DNA of 45,529 nucleotides, taken from JALTBU01 sp964410645. GTDB taxonomy: Bacteria; Campylobacterota; Campylobacteria; Campylobacterales; Nautiliaceae. Positions 16,467 to 24,459 of this stretch are shown in pieces; position 1 is the stretch's first letter; every line of letters begins with the position of its first letter. The stretch spans positions 1 to 45,529 of the forward strand of contig CAYPHV010000005.1 in NCBI GenBank assembly GCA_964410645.1, in the 5' to 3' direction. The position numbers and the translations under genes are program-made. The notes under the pieces are model-generated. The model ran no database searches. It worked only from the letters and a program-made list of their open reading frames with translations, and had not been told where the DNA came from.

Positions 16467-17701
16467 TTTATAATTGTTGAATTTCTATCCGCCCCTGTTG
16501 AAACATATCTGATTTTGCAATGAACACTGTCTTCCAGAAATTCAATATATTTTTTAGCGTTAAGAGGCAGCTTTTCGAACTTCGTAACTCCGCTGCTTCC
16601 TTCCCATCCGGCCATTTCCGTATAAATTGGTTTAACATTATCCAAATCGATGGGAAAATAATCTAATTTTTCTTGATTTTTTTCATAACCGATACCAATT
16701 TTTACTTTTTCAAATCCGTCTAATACATCAAGTTTCATAAGAGCCACTTCGTCGCAGCTATTTAACGTTACAGCATATTTGGCCGCTATCACGTCAAACC
16801 ATCCACATCTTCTGGGCCTGCCTGTTGTAGTCCCAAATTCCGCCCCGTTTTTTCTTATCTTATTTCCTGTTTCGCTTAATTCTTCTGTAGGAAACGGCCC
16901 GTTCCCCACTCTTGTGGTATAAGCTTTGGTAATTCCTATCACTTTATGCAATGCTTTAGGAGGAATGCCGCTTCCTGTAAGAGCACCGCTTGCAATAGTG
17001 TTTGAGCTTGTAACAAACGGATATGTACCATGGTCAATATCAAGAAGCGTTGCCTGTGCCCCTTCAAGCAGCATATTTTTATCCATATTATCCCAAAGAT
17101 ATTTTGTAGTATCCGTAATATTATCCATAAGTTCGTTTTTATAAACTTCTATTTCTTTTCTTATTTCTTTTTCTGCGGGTATTTTCACGCCTAAATATTC
17201 AAAATAACGTCTGTTTATTTCATAATAATTTTTTAATTTGTCTGTTAATTTGTCCAAATCTTCGAGTTCGCCCATTCTTACCCCGACCCTTGTTATTTTA
17301 TCGGCATAAGCCGGCCCTATTCCTCTTCCTGTTGTTCCTATTGCGTTTTTACCTCTTAGACTTTCTCTTGCCTGGTCTATTTGTATATGCGTATCAAGTA
17401 TCATATGGGCTCTGTTAGAGATTAAAAGGCGCTTTTTTATATTTCCAAATTCTTTTATTTCTTTTATAAGCTGTTTTGGGTATACAACAACACCGTTTCC
17501 TATTACACCTATGGCATTTTTGTTCAAAACTCCGCTGGGTAAAAGATGAAGTGCATATTTTTGCCCGTTAAAAACAACTGTGTGACCGGCGTTATGACCA
17601 CCTTGGGAGCGAATTACAATATCATAATTCTGGGCAACCAAATCTACAATTTTTCCTTTTCCTTCATCTCCCCATTGAAGTCCAACTATCAAATCAGCCA
17701 T
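16463..17701 (-). CDS. purA: Adenylosuccinate synthetase
   Basis: Joins IMP and aspartate using GTP to form adenylosuccinate on the AMP branch of purine synthesis. 412 residues. The phosphate loop QWGDEGKGKIVD is at the very N terminus, GGHNAGHTVV follows, and GTTTGRPRRCGWFD and STGADRN are present. The start overlaps hisZ by eight bases, and the stop overlaps the FliJ-like gene by four. Confidence 0.98.
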   Translation of the reverse strand: MADLIVGLQWGDEGKGKIVDLVAQNYDIVIRSQGGHNAGHTVVFNGQKYALHLLPSGVLNKNAIGVIGNGVVVYPKQLIKEIKEFGNIKKRLLISNRAHMILDTHIQIDQARESLRGKNAIGTTGRGIGPAYADKITRVGVRMGELEDLDKLTDKLKNYYEINRRYFEYLGVKIPAEKEIRKEIEVYKNELMDNITDTTKYLWDNMDKNMLLEGAQATLLDIDHGTYPFVTSSNTIASGALTGSGIPPKALHKVIGITKAYTTRVGNGPFPTEELSETGNKIRKNGAEFGTTTGRPRRCGWFDVIAAKYAVTLNSCDEVALMKLDVLDGFEKVKIGIGYEKNQEKLDYFPIDLDNVKPIYTEMAGWEGSSGVTKFEKLPLNAKKYIEFLEDSVHCKIRYVSTGADRNSTIIK

Positions 17702-18500
17702 TCATATCCTTTAATAAATTATCTGTATATATGGAAAAACCAACGCTTCTGACGCCGTCCACTTTATAAATACCGCCTTTTGCAATTGTCTCATTGTTAT
17801 TTATTATTCTATAAAAAATACCCGTATAATATTTAAGATTTGCAACAAACAAAGGGGCAAACGTTACTTTATAATCTATTTTTTGAGAAGCGTCTTTCAT
17901 CTCCTGTAAATAATCCCTTAATTCTTTTGGAAAATCATTTATATTGCTGTTTTCGTCAAATATTAAAAGTTTTTTCAATAAATCATCAAATTTGTCAATT
18001 CTCATTTTTTTTATATCATTTATATCAACCCCACTTAATTTTGCAGCAATTTTTGGTATTTTTATATGAGAAAGTATTAACGGATAACTTTTATTTAATC
18101 TTTTTAAAATATTAATATTGGTGTTGATCACATCTGTTAAACTGCCTTTTAGACATTCAGCTCCGATTTGATACATTTCAGTAGAAGAAGCCCTGAAAAC
18201 CGGCTGAATATAAAACCATTTTTTGGCTTCGCTTTTGAGTCTTTTTATAACAAGCCTTATAATATCAATGGAACTGTCGCCCCTTAGGGCAAGTGTTCTG
18301 TTGGCTTTATCGGTAAATCTGATAAGATTTTTTTCGTTTAACGCTTCCAGCTGATGATAAGAAAAAAACGGACTTACTATCTCTTCATATTCTTCACTTT
18401 CGAATACTTCGCTTGCAATATTTTCTATTTCTCTTTTTATTTTTGCTTTTTTACCAAAATAAAATCTTGCGCCATCTGGTATATCATGTGCAAAAATCAT
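17694..18500 (-). CDS. hisZ: HisZ-like class II tRNA-synthetase paralogue
   Basis: 268 residues resembling the catalytic core of histidyl-tRNA synthetase but without its anticodon domain. Motif 2 is reduced to KKWFYIQPVFRA, and a late strand GGIYKVDGVRSVGFSIY resembles motif 3. HisZ is the regulatory partner of short-form HisG (ATP phosphoribosyltransferase) and is often beside purA. At 268 residues it is shorter than usual HisZ. hisG is not in the window, so pairing with a short HisG is unverified. Confidence 0.8.
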   Translation of the reverse strand: MIFAHDIPDGARFYFGKKAKIKREIENIASEVFESEEYEEIVSPFFSYHQLEALNEKNLIRFTDKANRTLALRGDSSIDIIRLVIKRLKSEAKKWFYIQPVFRASSTEMYQIGAECLKGSLTDVINTNINILKRLNKSYPLILSHIKIPKIAAKLSGVDINDIKKMRIDKFDDLLKKLLIFDENSNINDFPKELRDYLQEMKDASQKIDYKVTFAPLFVANLKYYTGIFYRIINNNETIAKGGIYKVDGVRSVGFSIYTDNLLKDMNG

Positions 18501-18529
18501 TTTTTTTCCTATTTTTTATTTTATTCATT

Positions 18530-19633
18530 TTACGCTTTTAGTTTTTCATTACTATATACTCTGACGCCGCTTCCGTCATATTTTCTAATTCCAAATTCAT
18601 CCAGTGTAAGTTCAATTGAATTTATAATATGGGACATTTTATAATCTTCTATTATCCCCATATTGTTGATTCTAAACAGTTTACCTTTCATAAATTCCTG
18701 GCCTCCCGCCACATTTACCCCATATTTTATTCTAAGTGTTTCTCTAAGCTCATCCGCTTTTTCAAAATAAACAGCGGCCATGGAAAGTGCCGGAACCTGA
18801 GGAAAAATACTAAGCCCTATTTCTTCAATCGCATGAATTAAAGCACTGTGTCTTTTTGCCGTATTCGCATAATGTTTTTCAAAACCTATATTCTCTAATG
18901 TTTTAAGCACTTTATTCAATGCTATTATTTCACCTGTAGCGGGAGTAAAAGAAGTTGAACCCTCATTTTGTTTTTTAATTTCATTTGCCAGATTAAAATA
19001 AAAGCCTTTTCCTTTTCCGATTCTTTTTAATGCTTTTTCGCTGACTCCAAGCATAGACAAACCAGGAGGCAGCATAAATGCCTTTTGGCTTCCTCCGATA
19101 ACTATGTCAATATTGCTTGTATCAATATCTTCAACACCCAAAGCTGTAATTCCGTCTGCTACTATAATAATATCATCGTTAACTGATTTGACTTCGGCGG
19201 CAATTTCTTCTACAGGATGTCTAAGCCCACCCGCACTTTCACAAATTTGAATAAAAACAGTATCAATTGAACTGTCTTCTTTAACGGCTGAGGCAATATC
19301 ACAAGCATCGGCCGGAGTATCCCAGTCATATTTTATTTCCTTAAAATCAATATTATGTGCTTTACAGATTTTTCCCCATCTTTCACCAAATTTACCGGCA
19401 TTAACTGTAAGCGCTTTGCTCTCAACAGTATTAATGATAGCCGCCTCCATAGCTCCACTGCCTGAACTTGTAAGAAAAACATTAAAAGGCAAATGTGTAA
19501 TATTTTTAAATCTTTTTTGAGTATCAAGCAGAATTTCTTTAAATTCAGCGGTTCTGTGATGGATTGTTTCTCCTAAATAAGTTTCTCTGACAAATAAAGG
19601 AATTTCAACAGGTCCTGGTGTTGCTAAAATCAT
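18530..19633 (-). CDS. Class V PLP-dependent aminotransferase (alanine/serine--glyoxylate type)
   Basis: 367 residues, fold type I. The start MILATPGPVEIP and ETIHHRTAEF are typical of alanine--glyoxylate and serine--glyoxylate aminotransferases. PLP contacts include SSGSGAMEA (about 56-64) and VADGITALG, and the Schiff-base lysine is K184 in GGSQKAFMLPPG. The amino donor cannot be told from sequence. It lies 28 bases downstream of the Ehr small-subunit gene and may be co-transcribed with it or use the TATAAT in the spacer. Confidence 0.85.
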   Translation of the reverse strand: MILATPGPVEIPLFVRETYLGETIHHRTAEFKEILLDTQKRFKNITHLPFNVFLTSSGSGAMEAAIINTVESKALTVNAGKFGERWGKICKAHNIDFKEIKYDWDTPADACDIASAVKEDSSIDTVFIQICESAGGLRHPVEEIAAEVKSVNDDIIIVADGITALGVEDIDTSNIDIVIGGSQKAFMLPPGLSMLGVSEKALKRIGKGKGFYFNLANEIKKQNEGSTSFTPATGEIIALNKVLKTLENIGFEKHYANTAKRHSALIHAIEEIGLSIFPQVPALSMAAVYFEKADELRETLRIKYGVNVAGGQEFMKGKLFRINNMGIIEDYKMSHIINSIELTLDEFGIRKYDGSGVRVYSNEKLKA

Positions 19634-19654
19634 TTATTATCCTTTTTTAATAAA

Positions 19655-19660
19655 ATTATA
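19655..19660 (-). promoter_or_regulatory. Possible -10 box before the aminotransferase
   Basis: TATAAT on the minus strand in the 28-base spacer after the Ehr small-subunit stop. There is no good -35 (a TTGGAA lies 19 bases upstream). In such AT-rich DNA it could be chance. Confidence 0.3.
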
Positions 19661-19661
19661 C

Positions 19662-20159
19662 CTAAATAGTTCTTAAAAATTCCAATAATCCTTTTATAAT
19701 ATCTTTAGGACTAGGAGGACATCCTGGAATATGAAAAGCAACAGGCAGATCAATGCCTTTTATTGCATATGTTTTTTCAAATACTCCCAAATCTTTTGTG
19801 CAGTCTCCTAATGTTATAACCCATTTAGGATTTGGAATCTGATTATAGGCATCCCATACATGATGATACATATTAACGCTCATAACTCCGCTAAGAAGCA
19901 AAACATCCGCATGCCTTGGGCTCGGAACAAAATGAATACCAAGCCTTTCCAAATCGTAATAAGGATTAAACATGGCACTGCACTCAGCCTCGCACGCATT
20001 GCAGCTTCCACTGTCTGCCATCCTGATAGCAAGACTTCCCGCAAAATATTTTTTTACTCTGTCTTTTATTTCTTTTTTTATTTCTTTTAATTCAGTGTCA
20101 AATTCCGAAGTTTCTGTCAAAATTCCGGTTTTTATTCTTTTTTCCCAAAATCTTATCAT
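19662..20159 (-). CDS. Ehr/Hyf-type small subunit (NuoB/HycG/HyfI-like), [4Fe-4S] protein
   Basis: 165 residues, homologous to NuoB and to the small subunit of group 4 hydrogenases. The cluster ligands are complete: C53 and C56 in GSCNACEAE, C120 in LGDC, and C147 in PGCPPSP, which would hold the proximal [4Fe-4S] cluster. The spacing is the hydrogenase pattern rather than the adjacent CC of NuoB. It would dock onto the large subunit encoded just upstream, on the cytoplasmic side of the membrane. It is the last gene of a six-gene set. Confidence 0.9.
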   Translation of the reverse strand: MIRFWEKRIKTGILTETSEFDTELKEIKKEIKDRVKKYFAGSLAIRMADSGSCNACEAECSAMFNPYYDLERLGIHFVPSPRHADVLLLSGVMSVNMYHHVWDAYNQIPNPKWVITLGDCTKDLGVFEKTYAIKGIDLPVAFHIPGCPPSPKDIIKGLLEFLRTI

Positions 20160-20199
20160 TTTTTTCCTTTATGAAAAATTAGATATTCAATACAAAAAA

Positions 20200-21564
20200 T
20201 TATAAATCATTCCCCGCATAGCTCAAATCAAAACTTTTATTGATCAAAGGAAAATCTGCAACAATATCTTTATAAACAGTTGTGTGAAAAGCCTGCCAGT
20301 TTATATGGGAAGGGTCACGGACATAAAATCTGTCAATTACCCCATTTTTAATATCCATATACATGAAAAGCTCCCCTATGGAACTCTCAACAAAACTCAT
20401 ATATTCACCATCTTTAAAATCCCCTAGCTTAAAATCATCTTTTTCTTCAGTCATCAAATTATTAATCATTTCAATTGAATTGAATACTTCTTTTATTCTA
20501 ACCTTAAATCTGGCACTGATATCTCCTTTTGAACTAAGCTGCATTTGATATCCATATTTTTTATAAAAATCATTATCTCTTACATCAAGAGGTACCCCGC
20601 TGGCTCTTGCTCCAACGCCTACCACTCCATATTTTATAGCTTTTTGCTTTGACAATTCGCCTGTTGTATCAAGCCTATCCCAAACGGATGGAATATCAGT
20701 AATCCATTGTTCAAAAAATTCCATTTCTTTTTTTAAATACGATAAAAATTCTTTTAATACATCATTGTTGATTTTAATATCTTCTTTTATACAGTCAAAT
20801 CCAAATCTATGACCTGTAATCTGAAATAATATTCTTCTTATTTCTTCACTAAGTTTGCTCATATAAGCCAGTGATGCAGCAAAACCCCCTTCGTTTGGGA
20901 TAGCTCCTAAATCGCTTATATGATGAATAAGTCTTTCAATTTCAAGTAAAATAGCTTCTTTTCTTTTAAAACTCTCAGGTATTTCCATTTTGCAAGACTG
21001 AGCCAAAATGTCAAAATAAGCAATCTGATAAGCTATAGATTCGCTTCCGCTGATTCTGCTTATTATTTTTTTTATTTCCAAAGGTTTTTTGCCTTCGCAC
21101 ATTTTTTCTATTCCCCTGTATTTATAAAAATGTCTAATTTCAATATGTAAAATTTCTTCCCCGGCAAGAGAAAATTGAAAATGACCGGGTTCTATTATAC
21201 CTCCGTGGATGGGGCCTACCGGAAGTGTAAAAATACCTTCACCCTCTACTTCTTCATATTTATACGCTTCATAATTGCTAAACTCTATATCTTTTAACTG
21301 AAAATCTTTTCTAAGCGGATATATATCTTTTGGAAATCTTTCATGTTTTACCAAATATCTATTGTCAAAACTACCTTTGAATTCTATGCCAAACTCATCT
21401 CTTATTTTTCTTTCCATCCAGATAGCAGAAGGATATTTTATTGTAATAGTATCTATTTTAGGATTTTGCTTATTAATCGAATGTTTTTTTATATCATTGT
21501 CAAAAACATCTATTATTTCAAAACAATCTTTTTTTTCTTTTGCAAACCTTGATATAAGTCTCAT
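20200..21564 (-). CDS. Ehr-type large subunit: HycE/HyfG-like, lacks all Ni-binding cysteines
   Basis: 454 residues. Residues 1-95 are a NuoC-like domain (WMERKIRDEFGIEFKG, then PLRKDF), fused to a NuoD/hydrogenase large-subunit domain (VGPIHGGIIEPGHFQF, RGIEK at 150-154). In [NiFe] hydrogenases the next motif is RxCGIC; here it is SRISGSES, so the cysteines are Ser172 and Glu175. The C-terminal DPCxxC is DPSHIN (417-422), so Ser419 and Asn422. No other CxxC exists, and the chain ends 32 residues later without a cleavable tail. Nickel binding is therefore not expected. This is what is described for Ehr complexes. Its overlap with the next gene is four bases. Confidence 0.9.
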   Translation of the reverse strand: MRLISRFAKEKKDCFEIIDVFDNDIKKHSINKQNPKIDTITIKYPSAIWMERKIRDEFGIEFKGSFDNRYLVKHERFPKDIYPLRKDFQLKDIEFSNYEAYKYEEVEGEGIFTLPVGPIHGGIIEPGHFQFSLAGEEILHIEIRHFYKYRGIEKMCEGKKPLEIKKIISRISGSESIAYQIAYFDILAQSCKMEIPESFKRKEAILLEIERLIHHISDLGAIPNEGGFAASLAYMSKLSEEIRRILFQITGHRFGFDCIKEDIKINNDVLKEFLSYLKKEMEFFEQWITDIPSVWDRLDTTGELSKQKAIKYGVVGVGARASGVPLDVRDNDFYKKYGYQMQLSSKGDISARFKVRIKEVFNSIEMINNLMTEEKDDFKLGDFKDGEYMSFVESSIGELFMYMDIKNGVIDRFYVRDPSHINWQAFHTTVYKDIVADFPLINKSFDLSYAGNDL

Positions 21565-22949
21565 GATATTATTCCTTTAATATAATCAAAACTTCCAAGC
21601 AGTATACATAAACTTACAGTAAACAATAAAAGCATTAATATTTCACTTTTATAAACTTTTTTATTACCTTCATTACCTTCATTTGAATCTGCGTATAAAG
21701 ATTCCTGATAAACATTTACGAATTTATAAAAAACAATACTAAGCAGCATTAAAACTAAAAATACCGCACTTATCATCCATATAAAATATTCTGAATTTTT
21801 ACTTATATCTATCATAGCTTTAAATCCATATATTTCGCTGAAAAACATAGGACTTGGAGGAACTGAAACCACTCCTAACAATAAAAGGGAAATGAGCAAA
21901 GGAACTAATTTATTTTTAAATCCCTTTAATGTTCCTTTAAATATATATTTGCCATTTTGTTCCAATATTCCACCGCTTAAAAATAAAGCGGGTTTAAAAA
22001 AAGCATGGGCCGCAAAATGAAGTAGAGCCGCAAAATATCCGCCGCTCACCCAAAAAATAGCAATTAAAGTCATATGCTCAATTCCAGAAAGAGAAAATAA
22101 TCTTATATAATCTTTGCTTTTATAGATCAAAAAACTTACCATAAAAAGAGTACAAAATCCATATATATAAGTAAATGCAATCAAATGAGAATAATTTAAA
22201 GCCATTTCAATTTTAGAAAATCTGAAAAATCCTAAAATAATGGCACTCTCTAAAATTCCACTAAAAAGTGCTCCCACAGGATAAACAGACGCCCTTTCTA
22301 TATCTGCAAGCCATAAATTCATAGGAAAAAATCCCATTTTAACAAAAGCTCCTATAGACGCAATTAAAAATCCTATTTCAAAAAGAAACGGATTAATTTT
22401 TGATGTATTGTTCAATAAAATATAAAAATTCATAGCATCTTCACCCAGTTTCGGTTTACCGGCTGCATACATCAAAATAATTCCGAAAAGAATAAGCGAA
22501 ATTGCAACAGCGCCTACTATTAAATATTTCCAGGCTTCCGTATGGGCGGCGGTTGAATTTTTTGTTTTAATCATATAAACAGTTGATAATGTGGCAAATT
22601 CAAGACCAATCCAGTAAAGTCCCATATTATTGGCCAACATAGATATCAAAAGTCCAAGCCAAAAAACTCCAAAAAATCTATAAAATAGTTTTATATTTTC
22701 TTCTTTTATAGGAATTCTTAAAGGCAAAGAATTTAGAGACAAAGCAACACCGATACCTACAACAGAAGACACCAGCAAAACAAAACTTCCCAATTTATCC
22801 GTAAAGAACAGACTATTGTGAATGGGATTAAAAAAAATATAAACAACCGGTATAGCAATACTTGCAGCTATGATACTCATCAATACTCTGTTTATTTTAA
22901 AGAAACTAAGTATAAAAATCAAAATTGAGGGTAAAAATATATAGCCCAT
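21561..22949 (-). CDS. Antiporter-like membrane subunit (HyfF/NuoL-M-N family)
   Basis: 462 residues with about 13-14 membrane segments. Channel residues of the family are visible: a Glu in GLYWIGLEFATLS (helix 5), Lys in GAFVKMGFFPMNLWL (helix 7) and the H...K pair in LHFAAHAFFKPALF (helix 8 region). Such subunits carry protons or sodium in complex I, Mrp antiporters and group 4 hydrogenases. The HyfF assignment rests on position (after the HyfE-like gene, before the large subunit). It abuts the HyfE-like gene with no spacer. Confidence 0.88.
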   Translation of the reverse strand: MGYIFLPSILIFILSFFKINRVLMSIIAASIAIPVVYIFFNPIHNSLFFTDKLGSFVLLVSSVVGIGVALSLNSLPLRIPIKEENIKLFYRFFGVFWLGLLISMLANNMGLYWIGLEFATLSTVYMIKTKNSTAAHTEAWKYLIVGAVAISLILFGIILMYAAGKPKLGEDAMNFYILLNNTSKINPFLFEIGFLIASIGAFVKMGFFPMNLWLADIERASVYPVGALFSGILESAIILGFFRFSKIEMALNYSHLIAFTYIYGFCTLFMVSFLIYKSKDYIRLFSLSGIEHMTLIAIFWVSGGYFAALLHFAAHAFFKPALFLSGGILEQNGKYIFKGTLKGFKNKLVPLLISLLLLGVVSVPPSPMFFSEIYGFKAMIDISKNSEYFIWMISAVFLVLMLLSIVFYKFVNVYQESLYADSNEGNEGNKKVYKSEILMLLLFTVSLCILLGSFDYIKGIIS

Positions 22950-23537
22950 TTATTCTCCTTGATATTTGAAAAGTAAATTTATTATAATTATCAGCATAAA
23001 CAAATCAACGAATATTCCAAGTTCCACAAGCATAGGCATACCGTTTGTTGCACTGATTCCAAGCAGAAATAAAGCATTTTCAATACCTAAAAATCCTATT
23101 ATTTTTGCAGCAATATTTTTATGCTCTATCATAAGTAGCAGTGAGAGCATCAGAGAACTAATTGCTATTGCTATGTAATTGGAATGTGCTGAAAAATTAT
23201 GAATCATAGGCGTCACCAAATAAAAAGTAAACACCAGAATAATGGGAACAATAATTACGGCATAATGAATAGGAATTACTGGTTTAATCTGTCTTGAAAC
23301 TCCAAATTTAAGAAAAAAATATCTCAGTATATAAGGAATAGCAATAAATTTAACCAAAATAGTAATTAATCCTGTAATAATCATTTCATAGTCATCTATC
23401 CCATATCCTATATATAAAGCGATTAATCCAAGCATTAAAGAATTAAGCGAATACCAAATAATTAATTTAAAAAGTCTTGCGGTAAAAAGTTCGGCAATTA
23501 ATGTTGCCACAAAAAAACCTATTAAAGCATTTGTCAT
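22950..23537 (-). CDS. HyfE-like membrane subunit (NuoK-related)
   Basis: 195 residues, six or so hydrophobic segments, the normal size of HyfE, whose C-terminal half is related to NuoK. The segment GFLGIENALFLLGISATNG contains an embedded Glu, as in NuoK. It would sit between the HyfC-like subunit and the antiporter-like subunits in the membrane arm. One base separates it from the HyfC-like gene. Confidence 0.85.
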   Translation of the reverse strand: MTNALIGFFVATLIAELFTARLFKLIIWYSLNSLMLGLIALYIGYGIDDYEMIITGLITILVKFIAIPYILRYFFLKFGVSRQIKPVIPIHYAVIIVPIILVFTFYLVTPMIHNFSAHSNYIAIAISSLMLSLLLMIEHKNIAAKIIGFLGIENALFLLGISATNGMPMLVELGIFVDLFMLIIIINLLFKYQGE

Positions 23538-23538
23538 T

Positions 23539-24459
23539 TTAAGCTCCTAAAATATAAAAAGTTACAAGTGATAAAAAACCAAAAATAATCGCTATTCCAA
23601 GTAAATTCGGAACTTTGAATAGTCTAAGCTTTGCAGTGTTTAATTCAGTCCATCCCACAAGCAAACTCACAAATAAAAGTTTTAAAATAAATACCAAAAC
23701 CGCCAAACACCAGCACAAATCAGCTCCAAATGGCAAAAAAAGCGTTACAAAAAGAGTGTCAAAAATTCCAAATTTAAAAGCTGCAGTTAATTCCAATAAA
23801 GCCAAATTGGCACCAGATATATCCAAAGTCATTGTTTCATGCACCATTGTAAGTTCAAGATGGGTTGAAGGATTATCAACAGGAATTCTTCCATTTTCGG
23901 CAATTAATAATATAAAAAAACTAATAGCGGCCAAAACAAAACTAGCCGCATGATGACTTGGAAAATGAGAAGCTAAATTTAGTGATGCCCTGCCAAGCCC
24001 AATATTATTACCAATTAAAGAAACGGCAAAAACAGTAAGAACCATCCCTGGTTCTGCCAAAGCGGATATAAAAGCTTCTCTACTGCTTCCTATACCTCCA
24101 AAGCTACCACCATTATCAAGCCCTAAAAGCATCAAGAAAAATCCGGAAAGAGACAAAAGTCCGGTAATAGTAAAAGCATCCATAAATGACACATAAAAAC
24201 TTCCTTTAAAAATAGGAGGTAATAAAAATACAACCATTACAACAGGGGCCAGCACAAATACAGGGGCTATTTTTGAAACAATAGAACCTTCTTTTGAATA
24301 AATTACTTCTTTATTAAAAAGTTTCATAAAATTTGCATAAGGCTGAAAAGGCGAAATGGGCTTTTTAAAAAGCATATACATTTTAAAACTCTTTATTATC
24401 CCAAGCAAAAATGGAGAAATTATAAATATTAACGATACACTTAAAATATAATCTATCAT
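23539..24459 (-). CDS. HyfC/HycD-like membrane anchor (NuoH family)
   Basis: 306 residues, about eight membrane helices, homologous to NuoH, which links the peripheral redox arm to the ion channel. The conserved cytoplasmic loop is clear: ENGRIPVDNPSTHLELTMVH, followed by ETMTLDISG. SSREAFISALAEP matches the other conserved loop. Acidic residues in these loops form the coupling path in the family. It overlaps the HyfB-like gene by four bases. Confidence 0.92.
   Translation of the reverse strand: MIDYILSVSLIFIISPFLLGIIKSFKMYMLFKKPISPFQPYANFMKLFNKEVIYSKEGSIVSKIAPVFVLAPVVMVVFLLPPIFKGSFYVSFMDAFTITGLLSLSGFFLMLLGLDNGGSFGGIGSSREAFISALAEPGMVLTVFAVSLIGNNIGLGRASLNLASHFPSHHAASFVLAAISFFILLIAENGRIPVDNPSTHLELTMVHETMTLDISGANLALLELTAAFKFGIFDTLFVTLFLPFGADLCWCLAVLVFILKLLFVSLLVGWTELNTAKLRLFKVPNLLGIAIIFGFLSLVTFYILGA

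Noticed and set aside
20200..21564. Functional [NiFe] hydrogenase or formate hydrogenlyase large subunit
   Set aside because: All four nickel-ligand cysteines are replaced, and there is no C-terminal cleavage extension.
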